A stretch of 30,403 nt of DNA from Parachlamydiaceae bacterium (GCA_013815395.1 JACDGH010000005.1:1-30403), one strand, 5' to 3'; shown: positions 16,378 to 24,454, counted from the first letter of the stretch. Notes: generated from the letters alone by a model not told the origin. Made by a program: numbers and translations.

Positions 16378-16506
16378 ATGCGTTCTTTACAGAGACAACA
16401 AAGGAATCCTGCTACTAAAACAGTTAGTTTTGATAGCTTAAAAAGAGGAGATTACCAAATGGCATCTTTTTGTACAACACTTTTTCTGCTAAAGTTCTTT
16501 AAATAA
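16378..16506 (+). CDS. possible 42-aa small protein, divergent from rplC
   Basis: An ATG at 16378 opens a frame of 42 codons ending in a hydrophobic stretch (CTTLFLLKFF). A modest Shine-Dalgarno AAAGG lies 10 bases upstream. Within the same frame a much better site, AGAGGAG, lies 8 bases before an internal ATG at 16459, which would give a 15-residue peptide. No family is recognised. The frame overlaps the region expected to hold the rplC promoter, so it may be fortuitous. Confidence 0.2.
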   Translation: MRSLQRQQRNPATKTVSFDSLKRGDYQMASFCTTLFLLKFFK

Positions 16507-16547
16507 ACATAGAATAGGCTCTACGCACTACTGACAACCAAATTATT

Positions 16548-17072
16548 TCACTTTGAAATTGTAACAGTTTCGCCGTCTTTGAGTTTCCGTTTTCTATTTA
16601 AAGCTTTACTATCAACATTTTCACCTAATTGAATTAGCGCTTTCAGATCCACCAGACGAGTCCCTTTAGGGACAGAAATCTCACCAGGATTTTCCACAGC
16701 GCCCTTTAAATTAATGGTAATCATTGATTTTGAAGGCACATTGACTACCCTCCCCTTTTTTAATTGAGCGCTCATATTAAACCTTCGCAGATCTGCATTG
16801 GGCAAAAGCTGCGCTAGCATCAAAACATCTTTCATTGCAATTCCTGAGGGCAGGTAATATGTTCCAGGATTAATCACAGCACCTTCTATGAGCACTTCAA
16901 TTTTCCCAGATTTTGATAAAAAAGCAGGCATTGAGCGATCTTGTTCCCCAACACTCCCCTTAGTGAGATATGCCATCATGGAAAGAGCTCCAAGAATAGC
17001 GATAAGAAGTGCTACAGCGAGCCATTCATGTATTTTAAGGGTTATTGCTTTGTGAGGCGAAGATGTTGACAT
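16548..17072 (-). CDS. membrane-anchored protein with two SLBB-like domains
   Basis: The protein has a short N-terminal cytosolic part, one membrane segment at about 16-36 and a soluble region with two related units. Unit one (about 57-113) has IEVLIEGAVINPGTYYLPSG, and unit two (about 118-174) has ITINLKGAVENPGEISVPKG. The G-A-V-x-N-P-G core followed by a Pro/Gly turn is the hallmark of SLBB (soluble ligand-binding beta-grasp) domains. These domains occur in polysaccharide export proteins and in ComEA-type DNA-uptake proteins. No helix-hairpin-helix DNA-binding domain is visible, so a ComEA function is not supported. It is 174 aa long, ends at TAA 16548 and has no clear Shine-Dalgarno. It is an isolated gene downstream of the Inc-like pair; the function is unknown. 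Confidence 0.75.
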   Translation of the reverse strand: MSTSSPHKAITLKIHEWLAVALLIAILGALSMMAYLTKGSVGEQDRSMPAFLSKSGKIEVLIEGAVINPGTYYLPSGIAMKDVLMLAQLLPNADLRRFNMSAQLKKGRVVNVPSKSMITINLKGAVENPGEISVPKGTRLVDLKALIQLGENVDSKALNRKRKLKDGETVTISK

Positions 17073-17171
17073 ATGATTTGTTTATGCACATGAACTGAAT
17101 AGTATTCGAATGAAAGATCGGTGTGTAGCAAACGGGCATTAATATTCTAAGTAGGCATTCATTTTAACTAG

Positions 17172-17214
17172 ACCTCGCGCGAGCACAAATTGCGCATTTA
17201 GGGCTGCGCGAGGT
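17172..17214. terminator. strong GC-rich hairpin after the 350-aa Inc-like gene
   Basis: ACCTCGCGC (17172-17180) and GCGCGAGGT (17206-17214) are perfectly complementary around a 25-base loop, which itself contains palindromic TGCGCA. The structure starts 9 bases beyond the stop codon at 17223. The T-rich side lies on the plus strand (TTTGTTTC), so it is not a textbook terminator for the minus-strand gene, but it probably limits readthrough. Confidence 0.5.
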
Positions 17215-17222
17215 TTGTTTCA

Positions 17223-18275
17223 TTATACTGCTATAGCTAAAGTTCTTTTTGGTGCAATTTCCATCTCTCTTGAGCTTTCGTAAAGAGATTTCGTTAAACC
17301 GAGAGAGTCAACTGCAATACCAATAGCCATTAAAGAAAGGACCCAAGGTGCTGTACATAGACCTAGAGCCGTCCCTGTGGTCGCTAAAGTGATCACAAAG
17401 ATTTTAGAGGCGCTACTTGCAACACCTAGCCAAGCTTTATTTTTGTTGAATTTTTGATTATTGTGCTCTACGCTCCAATATCTCTGCTTAAAACAGATAT
17501 CTTGTTTGTCAAGATCACTAGCTAATTCTGCGTAATTATTATTTGCGATCAGACTCAGACGATCACGGTATTTATTTAAAACTGCTGATTTCTTTGCAAT
17601 TTCTCTACTATGAACATCAGGATTTAAGCCATGAATTTGTCGTTCTAAAAGCGCACACTTCATTTCGTAATTATTTTTTAGACTAAAGATAGTTTCATTA
17701 TTACCTGAACGAACATTATCAATAATTAATGGACGATATAACCATTTTTGAGCTTTGCATGCAGCTTCAGCAACTTTTTCACTTTTATTTCGGCTAACGT
17801 TTTTGTTATCCCATAAACTGAAGAAACTGCTGATCATTATTAAAGTATCAGGAATAAGTCGTAGCACAGGCACGTTACCCACGGCAAATTTAGCTGCTTT
17901 GCCTAGGTTAATAAAGGCAAATTTAGCTGCTATATTAATAGTTTTAAAGACAGCAGCAGCTGTCAAGAAAATGCGGTCTGCACATTTCTGCCAAGTATTT
18001 TTCTTTAAGAAATATTCTCCCTTATCTGGACAAGCCAACTCTTTAACGCGTCCGATGAGACAGAAGCTTTCGATGACATCTGAAGTATCTCTTAGACGAG
18101 AAGAAAGCAGTTTAAATGCTGTAACTACTTTTCCAGTCAACAATGCGACAAATTCAATTGTGGTAGAAGTTATCTTAGCAACTTTTTGAAGGTTTTCTGT
18201 CTTAGAAACCGCTTGATTAGTTATATTTAATCCCTTTTGGAAACTGCGCGTAACTTCATTATTAGAAGAAATCAT
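17223..18275 (-). CDS. Inc-like hydrophobic protein, paralogue of the next gene upstream
   Basis: I recognise no named family. The Ser/Thr/Asn-rich N terminus (MISSNNEVTRSFQKG) resembles type III secretion signals. Hydrophobic helices lie at about 102-155, with the segment FINLGKAAKF (121-130). Residues ~190-270 are charged and helical, with coiled-coil potential. Residues 282-327 form a bilobed hydrophobic region (WLGVASSASKIFVITLATTG then APWVLSLMAIGIAVDSLGL), the classic layout of chlamydial inclusion membrane proteins. A good Shine-Dalgarno AGGTAGGA precedes the ATG. It is 57 bases after the 300-aa paralogue and probably co-transcribed. C. trachomatis has CT529/Cap1, an Inc protein, at this position next to rplC, so a distant relationship is plausible (inference). 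Confidence 0.85.
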   Translation of the reverse strand: MISSNNEVTRSFQKGLNITNQAVSKTENLQKVAKITSTTIEFVALLTGKVVTAFKLLSSRLRDTSDVIESFCLIGRVKELACPDKGEYFLKKNTWQKCADRIFLTAAAVFKTINIAAKFAFINLGKAAKFAVGNVPVLRLIPDTLIMISSFFSLWDNKNVSRNKSEKVAEAACKAQKWLYRPLIIDNVRSGNNETIFSLKNNYEMKCALLERQIHGLNPDVHSREIAKKSAVLNKYRDRLSLIANNNYAELASDLDKQDICFKQRYWSVEHNNQKFNKNKAWLGVASSASKIFVITLATTGTALGLCTAPWVLSLMAIGIAVDSLGLTKSLYESSREMEIAPKRTLAIAV

Positions 18276-18332
18276 TTTATATCCTACCTGGTTAAATTGA
18301 ATACTTTTTATTCACATTTTGAAAATACTTGT

Positions 18333-19235
18333 TTATTTATAATTTTTATATGCAAAACTTGCTAATCCTGTTGCAATAGAGGTGGCGCCCAGCACACCGA
18401 GGCCGGCAACACTTGCTACTCCCATAGTAAGCAATACATTTAACGTTAATTCTGATAGGTAGTAAGACAAATCAAGTCCTGCCTGTGTTTTATCAGAAGA
18501 TGACCCATTATTAGCTATTGTTTGCAAACTATTTAAAGCTGACACCACATAGAAAAGCATAAGAGCTCTTCCTGCGATTAACCCCAAAGAGAGCCTGCTG
18601 AGGCCGCTAAACACTTGGATTTTACCTAAAGAAGCCGCCGCGCGCTCTAGCGATTGTATATCGCGAACTAGAGGTATGCTAGCAATCACTTTAGGAACAA
18701 AGCTAAATAAACGAACTTCGCCTATTGCTTTTGCGGCTTGTCCAAGCTTTATAAAGCCCATTTCTTGCATCCTAAGTAAGGTTCCACCGACATTTGCTAC
18801 GCTGATAGCTATGTGAGAAGTTACTTGAAGCTTATTATCATTTCTGTATTCTTTATCATAAAAATATTGAATATCTTTGATGAATTCAACTGCATCTACA
18901 CAACGTGTAAAGGATTCGCTTGCCCCTCTAAATCTAAATAAGTATGCAGGCATTTTTTTTACTTGATCTATTGCATTGATCACTTGGCAATTCATTCTTC
19001 TAAATACGAATGCAAGAGTGCTGGGACTGGAGACAACCAATCCTAGCATATTGATCACCCTTTGCGCTCCAGATATCAACCTTGAAGAGATCGACCCTGG
19101 GCATTGTTTAACAGAGCTTACTGAACGCCCGGCCCAAGCATATTCTTGGTTGTAAGTATTTTCCTCTGATCTTTGAATACTTAGATCAATTGGAAGAGTT
19201 GTTTTAAAAGACTGTGTTGAAGATAGAGCTGTCAT
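18333..19235 (-). CDS. Inc-like hydrophobic protein, first gene of the pair
   Basis: The 300-aa protein starts with a Ser/Thr-rich stretch (MTALSSTQSFKTT) of the type seen in type III substrates. Its core shares a pattern with the 350-aa neighbour: a region around SESFTRCVDAVEFIKDIQYF (106-125) and then GFIKLGQAAKAIGEVRLFSF (160-179), against FINLGKAAKFAVGNVPVLRL in the neighbour. This supports an ancient tandem duplication. Hydrophobic segments lie at about 217-234 and 264-295 (LTLNVLLTMGVASVAGLGVL), a bilobed arrangement. A Shine-Dalgarno AGGT lies 8 bases before the ATG, and a perfect -35 lies upstream. Likely role: an effector inserted in the inclusion or host vacuole membrane (inference from topology and synteny). 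Confidence 0.85.
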   Translation of the reverse strand: MTALSSTQSFKTTLPIDLSIQRSEENTYNQEYAWAGRSVSSVKQCPGSISSRLISGAQRVINMLGLVVSSPSTLAFVFRRMNCQVINAIDQVKKMPAYLFRFRGASESFTRCVDAVEFIKDIQYFYDKEYRNDNKLQVTSHIAISVANVGGTLLRMQEMGFIKLGQAAKAIGEVRLFSFVPKVIASIPLVRDIQSLERAAASLGKIQVFSGLSRLSLGLIAGRALMLFYVVSALNSLQTIANNGSSSDKTQAGLDLSYYLSELTLNVLLTMGVASVAGLGVLGATSIATGLASFAYKNYK

Positions 19236-19272
19236 GTTTTACCTGATAACAATTTAATACTTTAGTAACCTT

Positions 19273-19301
19273 ATAAATAAAAAATAATAGCAATTTGTCA
19301 A
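19273..19301 (-). promoter_or_regulatory. probable promoter of the Inc-like pair
   Basis: On the minus strand a perfect -35 TTGACA (19296-19301) is followed by an AT-rich spacer and TATTTA or TTTATA about 16-18 bases downstream. The predicted start falls about 30 bases before the ATG at 19235, leaving a short leader. The -10 is poor, the -35 excellent. Confidence 0.5.
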
Positions 19302-19318
19302 GAAAATGTAAAGGCAAA

Positions 19319-20467
19319 TTATGGCTTTACTATTATAGGTAGTTTTTTTAATGTAACTCCAAAAAACCCATCCATGCCCCCTGGAGTTGGTGTGGACTGA
19401 AAAATATTTCCCACAATTTCCAATCCGTATGTTTTTGTAAAATGCGCTACTTGCTCACTATTTTCAGCATTAAGCAAACTACATGTAGCATAAACAATAT
19501 GCCCATCAGGCTTTAAATAACTCAGAGCACGTTCAAAAATGACACGTTGCAAACTAACCATTTCTTTAAGTATTCCTTCATTAAACTTCCATTTCATGTC
19601 AGGATTGCGTCGCATAGTACCCGTGCCGGTGCAGGGAGCATCAACTAAAACCCAATCCATTTTCTTTTTCAATTTTTTTAATTTAGCTTCATCGGCTTCA
19701 ATGATTTGTGCATTTTGAATGCCGGCTCTGCGAAGTCTTTTTTTTGCATCAAGAAGAGCATGTGTGCGAATGTCATGAAGATAAATTTGTCCTTTGTTTT
19801 GCATTTGAGGTGCAAAGGCCAATGTTTTACCCCCTGCTCCTGCACAAAAATCCATGGCTAGTTGTCCCGGTTCAACTTTAACAAGCTCAGCCAGCAACTG
19901 ACTCCCCTCATCTTGAATTTCAAAAAATCCTTGTTTGAATTCGGGCAATTCAAAGAAATTAATGCGCTGTGCAAATGTGATTCCGTTTTTGGATTGGGAA
20001 CATTCTGTGATGCGATATTTATCTTTCCACACATCAATAAGATGTTCGCGTGAGGTTTTTAATGTATTTGCGCGAATAGTAATTGGCGCCATCGTATTGC
20101 TTTTATGACAAATGTCTAATCCTTTTTCGGCTCCGTGACTTGCAATGATCAAATCGAAAAGCCCTTTAGGGAAGCCTGCTCGGATATGCAAAGGAATATC
20201 GGCGCGTTTTTTTTCGGTTGGCAGATCCCATTTGAGATAAATATCGAGTCGCTTTGGCCAATCTGGAGTTGACTCACAAAGATAATCCAGTAAACCACGC
20301 CAGCGCACGATCGTATAAACTGCATCAGATATAAAAGGGCGATCTTTAGAACCGACAGCTGTACGTGCTTTAAAATAATCCTTTAAGAACAGATCAAGGG
20401 GCAAGTCTTGCTGATCGTAACCTTCTAAAATACATAAAATGTGGTAATGACGGAACGGATGATACAT
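19319..20467 (-). CDS. RsmB/NSUN-family RNA (cytosine-5) methyltransferase
   Basis: The enzyme transfers a methyl group from S-adenosylmethionine to C5 of a cytosine in RNA (rRNA or tRNA), in the cytosol. The N-terminal ~130 residues resemble the NusB-like/pre-PUA part of RsmB. The S-adenosylmethionine site is MDFCAGAGGKT (205-215). Motif IV is VDAPCTGTGTMRRNPDMKW with Cys279, and motif VI is YATCSLLNAENSEQ with the nucleophile Cys329; both cysteines are present. At 382 aa it is shorter than E. coli RsmB (429), so the precise target is uncertain. It is transcribed away from the doxX gene, with a structured 230-base intergenic region between. Confidence 0.9.
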   Translation of the reverse strand: MYHPFRHYHILCILEGYDQQDLPLDLFLKDYFKARTAVGSKDRPFISDAVYTIVRWRGLLDYLCESTPDWPKRLDIYLKWDLPTEKKRADIPLHIRAGFPKGLFDLIIASHGAEKGLDICHKSNTMAPITIRANTLKTSREHLIDVWKDKYRITECSQSKNGITFAQRINFFELPEFKQGFFEIQDEGSQLLAELVKVEPGQLAMDFCAGAGGKTLAFAPQMQNKGQIYLHDIRTHALLDAKKRLRRAGIQNAQIIEADEAKLKKLKKKMDWVLVDAPCTGTGTMRRNPDMKWKFNEGILKEMVSLQRVIFERALSYLKPDGHIVYATCSLLNAENSEQVAHFTKTYGLEIVGNIFQSTPTPGGMDGFFGVTLKKLPIIVKP

Positions 20468-20568
20468 ATAAAAATCTCATAAAATGGTAAATCAATCATG
20501 CACTATACACGATTAGGTTTACTTTGTATTGCAAAAAATAAATCATTCTATTACATCTATATCAAATT

Positions 20569-20657
20569 AGCATGTTTCAACATGCTTATACCTAAACGCA
20601 TTTGAAAATCGATTTTTGGCAAAGAGATATTTAATTTCAGAATGCGTTTAGGTATAA
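20569..20657. promoter_or_regulatory. two-part inverted-repeat control region between divergent genes
   Basis: AGCATGTT (20569-20576) and AACATGCT (20579-20586) form a compact palindrome with a 2-base centre. Immediately next to it, TTATACCTAAACGCATT (20586-20602) is repeated perfectly inverted at 20641-20657. The 38-base interval contains AAAATCGATTTT. The right arm overlaps the best -10 (TATAAT) for the doxX-family gene. A regulator-binding region or a bidirectional attenuator is likely; no regulator gene is adjacent. Confidence 0.5.
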
Positions 20658-20658
20658 T
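20653..20658 (+). promoter_or_regulatory. -10 box of the DoxX-family gene
   Basis: A consensus TATAAT lies 39 bases before the ATG at 20698. The -35 position (about 20630-20635, TTTAAT) is poor. The hexamer is embedded in the right arm of the 17-bp inverted repeat, so protein binding or DNA structure there would be expected to affect it. Confidence 0.45.
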
Positions 20659-20697
20659 CAGAACGATTGCTATTTTATCCTATAAGGGGAATGATTA

Positions 20698-21159
20698 ATG
20701 ATTATGAAATTTATTTGTGCATTTTTGATGTTTTTTGCTCGACTTTGCTTAGCAGCTATATTTATTTTGTCAGGAGTGAACAAATTTATGAATTTTGATC
20801 AGACAGCTGCTTATATGGCCTCAAAAGGAATGACAATGATACCTTTATTTCTTTTTGGCGCAGCATCCATTCAAATATTGGGAGGACTTTCTTTAGTTCT
20901 TGGATACAGAACACGAGTTGGCGCTGCGCTTTTAATTTTATTTTTGATTCCTGCCACTTATATTTTCCATGATTTTTGGAACGTAACGGGAGCCGACCGT
21001 GTCGCTCTACAGGTTGAGTTTTTAAAAAACCTTGCAATTTTGGGCGGGTTACTTTATGTGCTTTCGACTGGGCCTGGTCGCTGTGCTTGCGACTCTTGCT
21101 GCTGTAAATCAAAATACCCAGATATTCAACCCCCTTTAGACAAATCATCCACACTTTAA
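20698..21159 (+). CDS. DoxX-family inner membrane protein with cysteine-rich tail
   Basis: The 153-aa protein has four predicted membrane segments (about 6-26, 47-69, 73-91 and 108-124). The family pattern is visible in FARLCLAAIFILSGVNKFMN near the N terminus and the GALLILFLIPATYIFHDFW-like third segment. DoxX proteins are quinone-linked or redox-associated membrane proteins of poorly defined role. The C-terminal tail is unusual: Cys129, Cys131 and Cys134-136 form a CxCxxCCC cluster that may bind metal or become modified. Start ATG 20698 has Shine-Dalgarno AAGGGG at 8 bases; an internal ATG two codons later is also possible. It is followed 57 bases later by lnt, possibly in the same operon. 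Confidence 0.85.
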   Translation: MIMKFICAFLMFFARLCLAAIFILSGVNKFMNFDQTAAYMASKGMTMIPLFLFGAASIQILGGLSLVLGYRTRVGAALLILFLIPATYIFHDFWNVTGADRVALQVEFLKNLAILGGLLYVLSTGPGRCACDSCCCKSKYPDIQPPLDKSSTL

Positions 21160-21216
21160 GTTACTGATCAATATTCTCATTTGCCGATTTTGTTTTTTTT
21201 GTTATGATGATTTCCT

Positions 21217-23001
21217 ATGCAAAAAAATTCACTATCATATTATGACCTTCCTCCTTTATCAATTCCTTGGCGCTGGATTTATGCAGCAATTGCGTTTTTC
21301 TTAGTAGCCTTTGGCCAACCTTCTTGGGTGCCGGGTTTTGGATTAATAGCCGCTTGTATTGGCTATGCTCTTTTTTGGAGAACTCTACTTTGCATTTCAC
21401 TTCCCTCACAACGTTTTTGGTGGAGTTTTGTTTGGCTTTTTTGCGTGCAATTAATCCAAATCTCCTGGTTTATCTCGCATCCGTATCTTTATATTTATGC
21501 CGTCTATTTATTTATCGCCGCTCTTTTTGGAGCCCAGTTTGGAATCATAGGACTTTTCATTAACTCAAAAATGATTAGTAGCTTATGGAGGATCCTTACC
21601 CTAGCCTCGCTATGGGCTGTATTTGAATGGTCACGGCTGTTCATCCTCTCAGGATTCTCATTCAATCCTGTGGGTGTAGTGTTTGGTGGCAGCCTTTATG
21701 CGCTGCAAATGGCCTCTTTAGGAGGAGTTTTCGCCCTCTCCTTCTGGGTTTTTTTGACAAATTTACTTGCCCTAAGAGCTTGGGTATTTACTAGACATAT
21801 TTCAAACTTGACACTTTGGCTATTGGTCGCCCTTACCCCCTATGCTTTTGGTTTAATTCAAATCCTTAACCATGAAAAAACAATAGAATCTCAAAAACTA
21901 GCGATCAAACCCTCATCTTTTAATGCCTTATTAGTTCAAACGGCGTTCCCTGTGGAAGAATCTCTTGATTTCAATATGAAGCATAATATGATTGGGTTTG
22001 TCACAGAAGAGTGGCAAAAAATTCTCACAATCATTGAAAAATATCAGGGCAAACCGATTGACTTAATGGTGTTGCCCGAATTTGTTGTCCCCTTTGGCAC
22101 TTATGCTAATATTTATGCTTTTGATGAAGTAGTTAGCGTATTTCATCAAGTGCTTGGATCAGAAAGCCTAACAGCACTCCCCTCCCCTGAATGGCCACTT
22201 GGAGGGATCGTAACGGAAGAAGGTAAAGAAAACCTAATGGTCAATAATGCTTATTGGGTGCAATCCATTGCCAATGTTTTTAAGACAGGCGTGATTGTTG
22301 GACTAGAAGATGCAGAAGATAAGCCCAATAAAGAAAGGGAGTATTACAGCGCCGCGATCTTATTTCAAACTCACTTACCGAGACATGAATCTGTAAATTC
22401 TACTCCATCAAATATATATTTGACCCCAAATCACCCATATTATGCTGAAAGATATGAAAAGCGAGTACTTGTCCCATTAGGCGAATATATCCCCTTTTCC
22501 TTTTGTCGGGAATTAGCCAAACAATATGGTGTCTTTGGCTCTTTTACGCCAGGAACAGAAGCTAAAGTGATGCAATGCGGTAAATTAAAAATTTCACCAT
22601 CTATATGTTATGAAGAAACTTTTGGGGATTTAATTCGCGAAGGCAGAGAGAAGGGAGCCGAAGTGCTTGTTAATTTAACAAGTGATGTATGGTATCCCAA
22701 TTCACGGCTGCCCTCCCAACATTTAGAGCATGCCCGATTCCGTACTGTAGAAAATGGGGTGCCGCTAATAAGAGCTTGCAATACGGGAGTGACTGCCGCA
22801 ATCGATAGTTTGGGAAGATCAGTTGCCGTATTAGGAGGAGAATCTCCTGAAAAAGTAGAGTGGATTGCGGATGCTTTATATGTGCAAGTACCCACTTATT
22901 CTTATACAACTTTATACTCGCAATTTGGAGATAAATTGATTATTGGATTTAGTTTATTGATAATTTTGATAAGCGCCTGCTTTAAAAAATTTTCATTTTA
23001 G
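21217..23001 (+). CDS. lnt: apolipoprotein N-acyltransferase
   Basis: Lnt adds the third acyl chain to the N-terminal cysteine of lipoproteins, using phospholipid as donor, at the outer face of the inner membrane. Residues ~15-215 hold six to eight hydrophobic segments. The nitrilase-like domain follows with catalytic Glu288 (VLPEFVVPFG), Lys415 (YEKRVLVPLGEYIPF) and Cys464 (PSICYEETFGDL), the expected E-K-C triad. A last membrane segment is near 575-590. At 594 aa it is longer than E. coli Lnt (512). The extra length lies mainly between the Glu and the Lys, 127 residues apart here against about 68. It is the first gene of the cluster lnt-lpxC-fabZ-lpxA-fmt. Confidence 0.93.
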   Translation: MQKNSLSYYDLPPLSIPWRWIYAAIAFFLVAFGQPSWVPGFGLIAACIGYALFWRTLLCISLPSQRFWWSFVWLFCVQLIQISWFISHPYLYIYAVYLFIAALFGAQFGIIGLFINSKMISSLWRILTLASLWAVFEWSRLFILSGFSFNPVGVVFGGSLYALQMASLGGVFALSFWVFLTNLLALRAWVFTRHISNLTLWLLVALTPYAFGLIQILNHEKTIESQKLAIKPSSFNALLVQTAFPVEESLDFNMKHNMIGFVTEEWQKILTIIEKYQGKPIDLMVLPEFVVPFGTYANIYAFDEVVSVFHQVLGSESLTALPSPEWPLGGIVTEEGKENLMVNNAYWVQSIANVFKTGVIVGLEDAEDKPNKEREYYSAAILFQTHLPRHESVNSTPSNIYLTPNHPYYAERYEKRVLVPLGEYIPFSFCRELAKQYGVFGSFTPGTEAKVMQCGKLKISPSICYEETFGDLIREGREKGAEVLVNLTSDVWYPNSRLPSQHLEHARFRTVENGVPLIRACNTGVTAAIDSLGRSVAVLGGESPEKVEWIADALYVQVPTYSYTTLYSQFGDKLIIGFSLLIILISACFKKFSF

Positions 23002-23099
23002 GACTAAAGTTTATTGATAAAAAAGTAGATTTTAAAGTACGATTTACCTTTGATAACAAATTGATTTTGATTAACCTTTTATTCAATACGAGATGAAGT

Positions 23100-23981
23100 G
23101 TGGTTTTTGTACATCCTAGACATCAAACACTATGCCGCCCTCAACGCACGCTGAAGAATGAAATGTCTTTTTCTGGTATTGGACTGCACACTGGCGAAGA
23201 AGTCAGCATGAAATTTCTTCCGGCCAAGGAAGGGAGCGGAATTAATTTCAAGCGCATCGATTTGCCAGGTCAGCCGATCATTCCAGCCACCATAGAATAT
23301 GTTTGTGCAAACGCACGTAATACAACACTAGGAATTGCTGATGTACGGATCCATACAGTTGAGCATGTTTTAGCGGCAGTTCGCGCATTTAATATCGATA
23401 ATCTTTGTATAGAAATCCATGGGATTGAACCTCCCGTTGGAAACGGCAGCTCGGATGTCTTTGTTAGCATGATTGAAGAATCAGGCCTTGTTGAGCAAAA
23501 AGGGGTCGTTCCGATTGTAAAACTCAGCAACCCTGTTTATTGGTCAGAAGGCGATATCCATCTTGTAGCAATCCCTTATAACGGCTACCGAATTAGCTAT
23601 ACATTAAACTATCCTGCCACGCAATTACTTAAGTCACAATACTTTTCAATCGACATTGATACGGAATCATTCAAGCGCGAAATCTCCCCCTGCCGCACCT
23701 TTTCATTGTATGAGGAAGTTTCAGCGTTGATGGATCGAGGCTTAATTAAGGGTGCTAGCTTGGATAATGCCGTTGTCATCAAAGACGATGCTATTCTCAG
23801 CAAAGGGGGATTATTTTTCCCTGATGAAATGGTCAGGCATAAAATTCTGGATATGGTGGGTGATTTATCCTTGGTTGGCTTTGAATTTCATGCCCACATT
23901 ATCGCCATCCGCGCTGGCCACGCCTCTAATGTTGCTCTGGCAAAACAGATTTTTAACTATATTACGATGGAGAGTCACTAA
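23100..23981 (+). CDS. lpxC: UDP-3-O-acyl-N-acetylglucosamine deacetylase
   Basis: LpxC catalyses the committed step of lipid A synthesis, a zinc-dependent deacetylation in the cytosol. Zinc ligands are seen as His89 in IHTVEHVLAA, and His247 and Asp251 in RHKILDMVGDL. The catalytic Glu88 and His274 (RAGHASN) are also present. At 293 aa it is close to the family (about 305). The frame has no ATG before residue 22, so I start it at GTG 23100. A TTG or other start nearby cannot be excluded, but the conserved RPQRTLKNEMSFSGIGLH must be included. The stop codon overlaps the fabZ start. Confidence 0.95.
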   Translation: MVFVHPRHQTLCRPQRTLKNEMSFSGIGLHTGEEVSMKFLPAKEGSGINFKRIDLPGQPIIPATIEYVCANARNTTLGIADVRIHTVEHVLAAVRAFNIDNLCIEIHGIEPPVGNGSSDVFVSMIEESGLVEQKGVVPIVKLSNPVYWSEGDIHLVAIPYNGYRISYTLNYPATQLLKSQYFSIDIDTESFKREISPCRTFSLYEEVSALMDRGLIKGASLDNAVVIKDDAILSKGGLFFPDEMVRHKILDMVGDLSLVGFEFHAHIIAIRAGHASNVALAKQIFNYITMESH

Positions 23982-24454
23982 TGTCTTCTAATGAACTACC
24001 AGATCCTCCGAAAAAAATTATGGATACGAAAGACATTATTAAAATCATTCCACATCGCTACCCATTCTTGCTGGTGGATAAAATTTTGGAAATTGATTTA
24101 GAGAGAGGATACATCCTTGGACAGAAGAATGTGACCATTAACGAACAGTTTTTTCAAGGGCATTTTCCCAATGCTCCGCTAATGCCGGGAGTATTGATCC
24201 TCGAAGCATTGGCTCAAACTGGTGGAGTACTTGTGCATCTAAAGGGTGATAGCTCAAAAATCGCAGTTTTACTTAACGTAAATAATGCCAAATTCCGCAA
24301 TCCGGTACGCCCTGGGGATATACTAACACTACGCGGTGAAGGCATTCATTTTAGCTCAAAAGGTGGCCGCATAAAGGCAGAAGCTTTTGTTGATGGCAAA
24401 ATCGCTGTGCAAGCTGAAATAGGATTTGCTCTTATTGATAAAAGCCAAGTCTAA
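23981..24454 (+). CDS. fabZ: 3-hydroxyacyl-[acyl-carrier-protein] dehydratase FabZ
   Basis: FabZ removes water from (3R)-hydroxyacyl-ACP in fatty acid elongation. It competes with LpxA for hydroxyacyl-ACP, which explains the conserved clustering with lpx genes. It is a single hot-dog fold with HRYPFLLVDKILE (25-37) and the catalytic motif FFQGHFPNAPLMPGVLILEA (57-76), giving His61 and Glu75. The 157 aa length is normal. The ATG overlaps the lpxC stop (TAATG), indicating translational coupling. Confidence 0.97.
   Translation: MSSNELPDPPKKIMDTKDIIKIIPHRYPFLLVDKILEIDLERGYILGQKNVTINEQFFQGHFPNAPLMPGVLILEALAQTGGVLVHLKGDSSKIAVLLNVNNAKFRNPVRPGDILTLRGEGIHFSSKGGRIKAEAFVDGKIAVQAEIGFALIDKSQV

Noticed and set aside
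23093..23119. ATG just upstream of lpxC
   Set aside because: It is in a different frame and stops after eight codons, so it cannot start LpxC.
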